Positions 54,949-60,853 of a stretch of DNA of 60,853 bases are shown piece after piece. Within the stretch, counting starts at the first letter, position 1; each line of letters opens with the position of its first letter. The notes beneath the pieces were generated by a model. That model had not been told where the DNA came from and did not search any database. It saw nothing but the letters and a program-made list of their open reading frames with translations. Source of the stretch: Triparma columacea. Its lineage: Eukaryota > Sar > Bolidophyceae > Parmales > Triparmaceae. Position numbers and translations under genes: made by a program. The stretch lies in the NCBI GenBank assembly GCA_030267965.1, contig BRYA01000090.1, positions 1 to 60,853 on the forward strand, in the 5' to 3' direction.

Positions 54949-55629
54949 TTGACAGTGCTGAAAGGGGTAAGGGAGGGGAAAGGGGTGGAGGATGAAGGTT
55001 AGATGGCTTTTAGGAGTAAAAACAGCTCATTAGTGTATGTATAAGGGTTTAGAAAAATATTAATATCCATCTCATTACAATTTAATGCGAAATAACGTCA
55101 GTTTTAAAGAGAAAAGGAGCATGTTCAGTGCTATTGTCATGCCTTGGGATGCCCCATTTTCATCCCTTAAAACGTCTTTTGTCCATCGTCATTTCAGAAA
55201 TAGGTATATCTATCTAGAATAAACACACGAACAAAAGTATGATTAATATAATGACGTTTTGAGAGAAAAACCTCACCTTCAGTGAAGGATTTGTCTCAAC
55301 TTGGAATTGATCTCCAAGAAAGTCAGGGAGAAATTCACAACCAAAAACACCACAAAATGCACAATATGAAACAGACACAAGAAGAAAAATATACCATCCG
55401 ACTCAACATCGGAGGCTTGGCCTTAATTCGTAACAGATTGCGACGAAGGGCTACAAACGAGGAATCAAATCTATTTCCAATAAAACAAAACTTCAAACGT
55501 AGTAACGCCGTTAATTCTTTCCTCAGATCCATACAACTTCTACATTAACTTCACCCTACGTTAACCAAATCCCCACACGGCACCCCTAGAACCCAAACAC
55601 CCCCCCACCAGCGACTGGTAGTTTCAAGT
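54949..55629. other. Divergent intergenic spacer, no gene seen
   Basis: This is 681 bp between the LHC start (-) and the small basic protein (+). It is AT-rich around 55015-55260. An 88-codon frame at 55282-55548 does not begin with ATG and has no recognisable features. The LHC promoter should lie just above 54949. Confidence 0.45.
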
Positions 55630-56199
55630 ATGGGTCGGAAACAATCCCGAAACGCAGCCCGCGTTGCCAAAAAGAGGCGTACGAACATCAAGCCTTTAGT
55701 TGGCACCGGCAGGATCAGCGAGAGCGTCGAGGCTAATTCCAAGGCCTTGAAGAAGAAGAGGAGAAAGGGAGAGGGGGGGGAGGACGAGTTCGAGAGTGAG
55801 AGGAGGGACATGGAGGAACGATTCCTGGCGAAGGAACACGCGAGGGAGGCGAGAAGGGGGAAGAAGGGTAAGAAGGGCAAGAGGGAGGACGTTAATACTG
55901 GGAAGGTCCACAAGGACAATGAGATTATAGGGGTGGATAGAAGGGGGATGGAGGAGAGGATAATGGGCCTAGGTAAGGGTGCCCTCGGGGGGATGTTAGG
56001 GGGGGGGCTGCAGGCCTCCCTCAGCGGGCCGTCCGCGTCTGACATCACGGTGGAAAAGGAGATAAACGGGAAGAACGCGTTCGCATTATTGGATGACAGC
56101 AGCGACGAAGAGGACCAAGAGACAGGGTTGAAGACGGAGAAGATTGTCAGGAACCCCTTTAAGTTTCAGACCGGAATCATGGTCGACCCCGATCTGTAA
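55630..56199 (+). CDS. Small lysine-rich protein of unknown function, possibly nucleolar
   Basis: Single exon, 189 aa. The N-terminus (MGRKQSRNAARVAKKRRTN) and the middle (RRGKKGKKGKRED) are strongly basic, consistent with nuclear or nucleolar location. The C-terminal half has a Gly-rich patch (GLGKGALGGMLGGGL) and an acidic ALLDDSSDEEDQE segment resembling motifs in ribosome-biogenesis proteins. I do not recognise the family. It converges with the CNB-domain gene, 75 bp apart. Confidence 0.72.
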   Translation: MGRKQSRNAARVAKKRRTNIKPLVGTGRISESVEANSKALKKKRRKGEGGEDEFESERRDMEERFLAKEHAREARRGKKGKKGKREDVNTGKVHKDNEIIGVDRRGMEERIMGLGKGALGGMLGGGLQASLSGPSASDITVEKEINGKNAFALLDDSSDEEDQETGLKTEKIVRNPFKFQTGIMVDPDL

Positions 56200-56274
56200 A
56201 GGTAAACCCCGTCTCCCGAGCTTGTGCGTAGAATGCGTCGTTTTTTGTGTGTGTGAACAGTAAATTGAATTCTA

Positions 56275-59200
56275 CTACTTAAACATGTTGAAACCTAGAG
56301 CGTTGGAGAGGCTCTTTGCAATGCTCCCTACGCTCCCTCTCCTCCCTTCCACGCTCCCGCTCCTAGCCTTAGCTTTCTTCCCCTTTCCACCCGTCGTCGC
56401 CCTCTTAATCCTCTTGTCCGTCATCTGCTTCTTTATCTGCAGCGCCATGCTCAGGTCCTTCGTGCTGGCATTATTATCGGAAGCTGCTTCTTTGTCCCCC
56501 TCCCCCCCCCCCTTCCCCCCCCCCTTCCCCCCCCCCGCCAGCCCCGCGATGGCACTGAGCATCTCCACTACGCTCCCCCTCCTCTTCTTCTTCTTCGTCC
56601 GCTGCCCCTCCGCCACCTCCTTTGCCGCGGCCGTGCCCTCGTCCTTCTGCCTCTGCACGGTGCTCTGTGGCATGAACGACAGCATAGACATCTTCCTATC
56701 CTCCTCCGTTACAGCGTTATTGTCCTTGTCAGGTCCTCCCCCGTCCAGCGGGGGAAACTTGTGTAGCCGAGCCATCCCGGTCCCCTTCTCCACCCTGGCG
56801 ATGTGATCCAGTTGCAAACTTGTTTCGTTCATCTTCTGGGCCCTCTTTGTGCAGTTCGAGCTTGTCGACCAGCACTTGAGCCTATTGCACCTCGTACACT
56901 CAATAAACGCAGCCTGCTGGGAGAAGAGGGAGCCCAGGGAGTGGGACTGGACGGTGGAAGATGTAGACTTTGTGTTTAGGAGGTGGATCTGGGTGGAGCA
57001 CCAGTTGGCCTCCTTCTTGTGTTGCTGAACCATGGCGTCGAGCATCAAGGAGACTGTTCCACCTGATACAATTGTGCATATCTTCGAGAAGGCTTCAAAA
57101 GGTATCACAAGGAGCTTGCAGTTCTGAGACGTCGTTATCGTGAACTCGGAGTTCACCACCCTGGAGTTCACCATCCTGTTTTTCGACTTTCCCGACCCAC
57201 CTTGGCCCGCTGGAACTCTTAAGCTCGAAGTGGGGCTGATGGTTGATCCACCAGAATCATCATCGGTATAATAACCCCCAACCACTCCCTTCTCCACGAC
57301 TCTGTAGAGGATCCCCTCATCGTCGCATATCTCGCTGGCCCTCTGTTGCTTGGACCTTGCGTCCAAAAAATGACCAGAAACAAACTTCTTCATTCCCTTC
57401 GCCCCCCCGCTCGCTCTTGGCCCCCGCTCGTTGTCTTTTGCAATCTCCCCCCCCGACGAATCCCGGCCATCCCCCGTCTCCCCCCCTCCCCCCCCCCCCA
57501 CGCTGATGACTCTCCTCGAGCTGACCTTTGGGCTCAGTGCCCCAGCTGGGTTCTTCACCAGCGTCCCCCTCTTGGCGCTGTGGACCTTGTTGAACACGTT
57601 CACCTTGCTCCTGACAGACGGCACGCCCCTCTTATTGATGCTACCGTCCCTTTTCAAGGCTGGATTCGCCGTATCGTTGGCCCGAGAGTTTATGTCCTGC
57701 AGCCTCTGTGATTGGCGGCGACGACGAGGGAAGCAAAATCCAGGAGAAAGCACGGGTAAGATTCTTGATGCGAGCAAACTTCCGACGAGGGCCGCTTTGA
57801 ATTGTTAAAGTTTGTCGCAGTGCTTCTTTTCTTTCTTCGCTCCTCTCGCCTCACCTCAATCTCCATCTCCGCCTCCCAAAGCGCCCCCCCCATATCCCCC
57901 AACAGCGCCATCGGTCCCACCTGCATGAGTGTCTGTCTCCCTCCCTCCCCCATCCCCGTAAGTTTTTTCGCCGTGCACAAATGTGCCTCCCCCTCCAGTA
58001 TGAAGAACATGCTTGACGGTAGCTTCTCGTCCTCTTGAACGATCACCCCCCCCGACTGCCGGACGTCCTCCTGACTCTTCATTGCGAGGAGGTAGAGGGC
58101 GGAGGAGCTGAGCTGAGAGAAGATGTGGGACTGCTTGAGGAGGGCGACAGTGTCCCAGAGGTGGAAGACGGAACGCTTCTCCACCTTCCCGGGTTTGGTG
58201 TTGGTGTTTTGGAGGCCGGCGCCCATATAAAGGTTACAAGTTGAACTAGGAATCGCGACCACCTTGCATTTGTGGCTGGGGGGGGATGGTGGGAGAAGGA
58301 TTAGTATTACCGTAGAGGAGGATTAGAGTTGGTGAGGTTGGTGATTAGTTGGTTATTGTTGACCCCCCTCCCCTGCCCGCAGCCGCCCCCTCCCGCCGTC
58401 CGCATTCACCCCCTCCCCCTTACTCACCTCTCATGAATTTTCTCACTAACTACGCACTTCTCCCCCTTCTTCGTCGTTCCCCTAACAGTCGTTAGCAGGT
58501 CCGCGTGCAGCCCGTGTCCCATGTCCGCCACAGCAGAGAAGGGGTAGGTAGAGTTAGAGTTCGTGTAAGAGTTCTCGGGCTCGCCGAAGAGGTCGCCGAC
58601 GTGGTGCAGCTCGTGGACGTGCTCGCCAAGCTTCTCGAGCTGGATCCTTCTACTTTGGATTGAAGGACTGTTGTTGTGGTGGTGTGGTGGGGGGTGGGGA
58701 GTGGCGGTGAGATCTTCCGGTTCTTCATCCCGATAACCTTCTTCCGTCCCTTCATCCCGATAACCTTCTCCGGTCCCTTCAACCCCCCCCCCCCCCCCCT
58801 CCTCCCTTCCCCGCTCCTCTGCTCACCTCCCAAACTTGCTCGTCCTCATGCTCAGCCTTTGTTCAGATGAATCATTATTTTTCCCCATCTCCGAGATAAC
58901 TCCATTCTTCCTGTCCCTCGCCGCCGGCATGTACATTATCTGCACCGTCCCGCTGTACAGCAGGAACACGTTGTCCGAGGACTCCCCCTGCATGCAGATG
59001 CACTCGCCCTCCTCGAAGGAGTAGACCCTAGCCTTCTTTGCCAGGCTGGAGAGGATGCGCTCGCGGAGGTCGGGGTTGGGGGAGAGGAGGTACACGAACT
59101 TTGACGCGTAGTGACGGAACCAGGACACCACCTCGGCGTGCTGGGCCTCAGTCCTGAGAGGAGGTTGGGGGAGGTAGCGAGGGGAGTTTTAGGATGGGGA

Positions 59201-59342
59201 AGAGGAAAGGAAGCTAAGATACCAGAATGACCTCCAAGGAGTGTCGCGCGGGGGTGGGGGGATTCAAAGGGCGAACGATAAGGGTTAAGGAAGAAAAAAA
59301 AACTCACCTTAACCATGGTGGGGTCGTCTCGAGTGCGTTCAT
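56275..59342 (-). CDS. Cyclic-nucleotide-binding-domain protein with a split second domain
   Basis: Exons 59342..59308, 59153..58827, 58652..58428, 58275..57855 and 57705..56275 join in frame, about 812 aa. CNB domain 1 is at about 20-190 (YSFEEGECICMQGESSDNVF, then LLYSGTVQIMY and HHVGDLFGE). CNB domain 2 starts at about 200 (LKQSHIFSQLSSSALYLLAM to MFFILEGEAHLC). It is interrupted after GPMALLGDMGG by about 200 residues of low complexity before ITTSQNCKLLVIPFEAFSKI resumes. Neither phosphate-binding cassette keeps the canonical FGELAL...R, so cyclic nucleotide binding is doubtful. The tail is basic. A frame extends to an ATG at 59552, but that abuts a TATA palindrome, so the ATG at 59342 is preferred. 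Confidence 0.78.
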
Positions 59343-59553
59343 TCGGCTATTTGTGAGGGAAAGGGAATAAATATGGAAGTAAACGCAGGGGAGGAGAGAA
59401 GAAGAAGAGCCCGTAAGATTGAGGTGGAGACGTGCTCCGAAGGGGGAAAGAACAAGACGCCGAGGAGAAGGCCGACGAAGGTGATTCAGTGAAAGTGGGA
59501 AGTGGGTGAAACGTGAAACCAAAGCGAAGAAAAAATAGGAAAATATAGGCATT

Positions 59554-59571
59554 CCTATATATATATATAGG
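59554..59571. promoter_or_regulatory. Palindromic TATA element between divergent genes
   Basis: CCTATATATATATATAGG is a perfect 18-bp palindrome. It lies 40 bp upstream of the aspartic-protease-like ATG (59611) and 212 bp upstream of the CNB gene ATG (59342). Being symmetric, it could seat TBP in either direction. Confidence 0.5.
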
Positions 59572-59610
59572 GACCTAGAACCCTGAACTTTCGTTGTGTT
59601 CCTTCTAAAA

Positions 59611-60795
59611 ATGATGAGATTGAAGGAGTTTGGATTCCTGATCCTACTTTACAACGTATTCCCTTCAATATCATTAAAATTCCCTTTCCTCCCTCCGACA
59701 TCTCGAAGGTTTGTCCTTTCAACACTTTCTCCACTTTCTCTTACATTTTATTCATCATTACCTACGTCATCACCTTCGTCATCACCTATATCATCACCTA
59801 CATCATCAACATGTTCAGATAACCCTTCAGTCACGACTATTCTACCTCTGAAATACCTACCCGTATCCTCCCTTCTAACATGTTACATAACCTACCCCTC
59901 CCTCCCCTTATTTCCTTCCCCCCCCACATTCCCCCCTCCTACAATCCAGCATGTAATAGACACAGGTTCACCCTTCCTAACCCTCCCACAACATCCACCC
60001 TCCTCTGAAGCACTGGAGGAATCAGGGCATGAAACAAACCTACAGTACGGGGAGTCAACCTTCCTTTACACCGTTACAAAAATACCTAACTTCACCACCC
60101 CCCCTTCTGTCCAACCTTCTTTTACCCCCTCTTTCAGTTCGAATTTAACTGCCTTATCCTTATCCTCCTCTTCTCCCACATCACCAACCCTATCCCCACC
60201 ACCACCATACTTAGGTCTTCAACCTAGAGGTTGTATACCTGGTTGTGAGGAGGATGTAAGTTTCGTAGGTCAGTCTGGTGTTACAAATGTTAAGATCGAC
60301 TACAATAATCTTACGCTGACTTTAGAATCCGGTGGTTGTGGGGGAGGGTGTATAGATGAGTGTGGTTGGAGTAGGTGTTATGACTTTGATGGTGTTACTG
60401 TTGACTGTATAACCCCCATTGGTGTTTCTGTTGTTTCTTTGAAACTCAACGGGGTAGACATCGTCCCAAAAGCTCGGAGACAGGGTCGTGACGTCGTCGT
60501 TGTATTCGATACTGGTTTAACAGGCTGCGTGGTTGACGTAACGTTCGGGGAGTTCGCGGGGAATTGGGGAGGAAATGGTGAGAGGGGTGACGTCGTTGAG
60601 TTCGAGTGGGGGGGGGGGGAAATTAAAGGGGAGGGATTCAAGGGGGAGGCTTATAGACTGCCGTGGTGGGTGAAAGGGGGGAGGGGAGGAGGGAAGAAGA
60701 AGAAGGAACCGGTTGTGGTGGCGGTCGGGGGGTGCTGCTTGAAGGGGAGGTGCCTAGAGATCGACTACGTTGACCGAGCCGTGAAGTTGACGTGA
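59611..60795 (+). CDS. Secreted aspartic-protease-like protein
   Basis: Single exon, about 394 aa from the ATG at 59611. A hydrophobic start (EFGFLILLYNVFPSISL) looks like a signal peptide. A long Ser/Pro/Thr-rich spacer contains a TCATCACCTNNN microsatellite (about 59755-59810). Two aspartyl active-site motifs are visible: VIDTGSPFLTLP (Asp about 117) and VVVFDTGLTGCVV (Asp about 300), in the arrangement of a pepsin-type bilobed enzyme. A flap-like QYGEST occurs at about 145-150. The end, CLEIDYVDRAVKLT, resembles the pepsin-fold C-terminus. The Gly/Cys-rich middle (GGCGGGCIDECGWSRC) is unusual. Family call is moderate; substrate unknown. Confidence 0.7.
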   Translation: MMRLKEFGFLILLYNVFPSISLKFPFLPPTSRRFVLSTLSPLSLTFYSSLPTSSPSSSPISSPTSSTCSDNPSVTTILPLKYLPVSSLLTCYITYPSLPLFPSPPTFPPPTIQHVIDTGSPFLTLPQHPPSSEALEESGHETNLQYGESTFLYTVTKIPNFTTPPSVQPSFTPSFSSNLTALSLSSSSPTSPTLSPPPPYLGLQPRGCIPGCEEDVSFVGQSGVTNVKIDYNNLTLTLESGGCGGGCIDECGWSRCYDFDGVTVDCITPIGVSVVSLKLNGVDIVPKARRQGRDVVVVFDTGLTGCVVDVTFGEFAGNWGGNGERGDVVEFEWGGGEIKGEGFKGEAYRLPWWVKGGRGGGKKKKEPVVVAVGGCCLKGRCLEIDYVDRAVKLT

Positions 60796-60853
60796 AATAA
60801 GAAAGTGTCGATTTGTTGTGTTGTACTTCTTCGTGTCTACTTGTATTCATTGT

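Noticed and set aside
55282..55548. 88-codon plus-strand frame
   Set aside because: No ATG start, no recognisable motif, and AT-rich intergenic context.
59343..59552. 70-residue N-terminal extension of the CNB protein from the ATG at 59552
   Set aside because: The codon directly abuts an 18-bp TATA palindrome, so it is more likely upstream of or at the 5' UTR.

Overview
This is nuclear DNA of a compact eukaryotic genome. Genes carry short GT-AG introns (about 65-345 bp) and alternate strands with very short spacers. Several signs point to a photosynthetic stramenopile (ochrophyte) picoalga. There is a fucoxanthin-chlorophyll-type LHC protein whose signal peptide ends in an AAFQAP 'ASAFAP-like' motif, and an FBPase with a comparable bipartite plastid presequence ending at F. 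Flagellar central-pair and transition-zone genes argue against a pennate diatom and would fit a bolidophyte-like alga. The exact taxon is inference.

Layout. 1-6 kb: a 158-bp tandem repeat, then three minus-strand genes (TPR protein, aminoacylase-1, GT11 fucosyltransferase). 6.5-10.1 kb: a large unrecognised membrane protein (+). 10.4-19.7 kb: a head-to-head flagellar pair, a fused adenylate kinase/NDP kinase/Dpy-30 protein (-) and a SPAG17/PF6-like protein (+). 19.8-25.1 kb: NCKX-type cation exchanger (-), PSTAIRE CDK (+), MTFP1 (+), aquaporin-like protein (-). 25.1-31.1 kb: SNIP1/Pml1-like FHA protein (+), a 21% GC island, OGFOD2-like oxygenase (-), fibrillarin (-), agmatine deiminase (+). 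31.2-40.4 kb: SH3-DH-PH-DH-PH-FYVE RhoGEF (+), intradiol dioxygenase-like protein (-), complex I 24-kDa subunit (+), ankyrin protein (-), OTUD6-type deubiquitinase (-). 41.4-51 kb: ribosomal P2 (+), a ubiquitin-nickel superoxide dismutase fusion (-), plastid FBPase (+, with a 34-N gap in an intron), USP7-like deubiquitinase (+). 51-60.8 kb: villin-headpiece protein (-), TMEM17 (-), FCP light-harvesting protein (-), a small basic protein (+), a cyclic-nucleotide-binding-domain protein (-), an aspartic-protease-like secreted protein (+).

The most striking object is the ubiquitin-NiSOD fusion at 41.8-42.8 kb. NiSOD needs a free N-terminal His-Cys to bind nickel. Here that His is the residue directly after ubiquitin Gly76, so an ordinary deubiquitinase could expose the metal hook. 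The gene lies 71 bp head-to-head from plastid FBPase.

The exon joins were worked out by hand from reading frame, splice dinucleotides and family similarity, and every join given preserves frame. No database search was run, so names rest on motif recognition.
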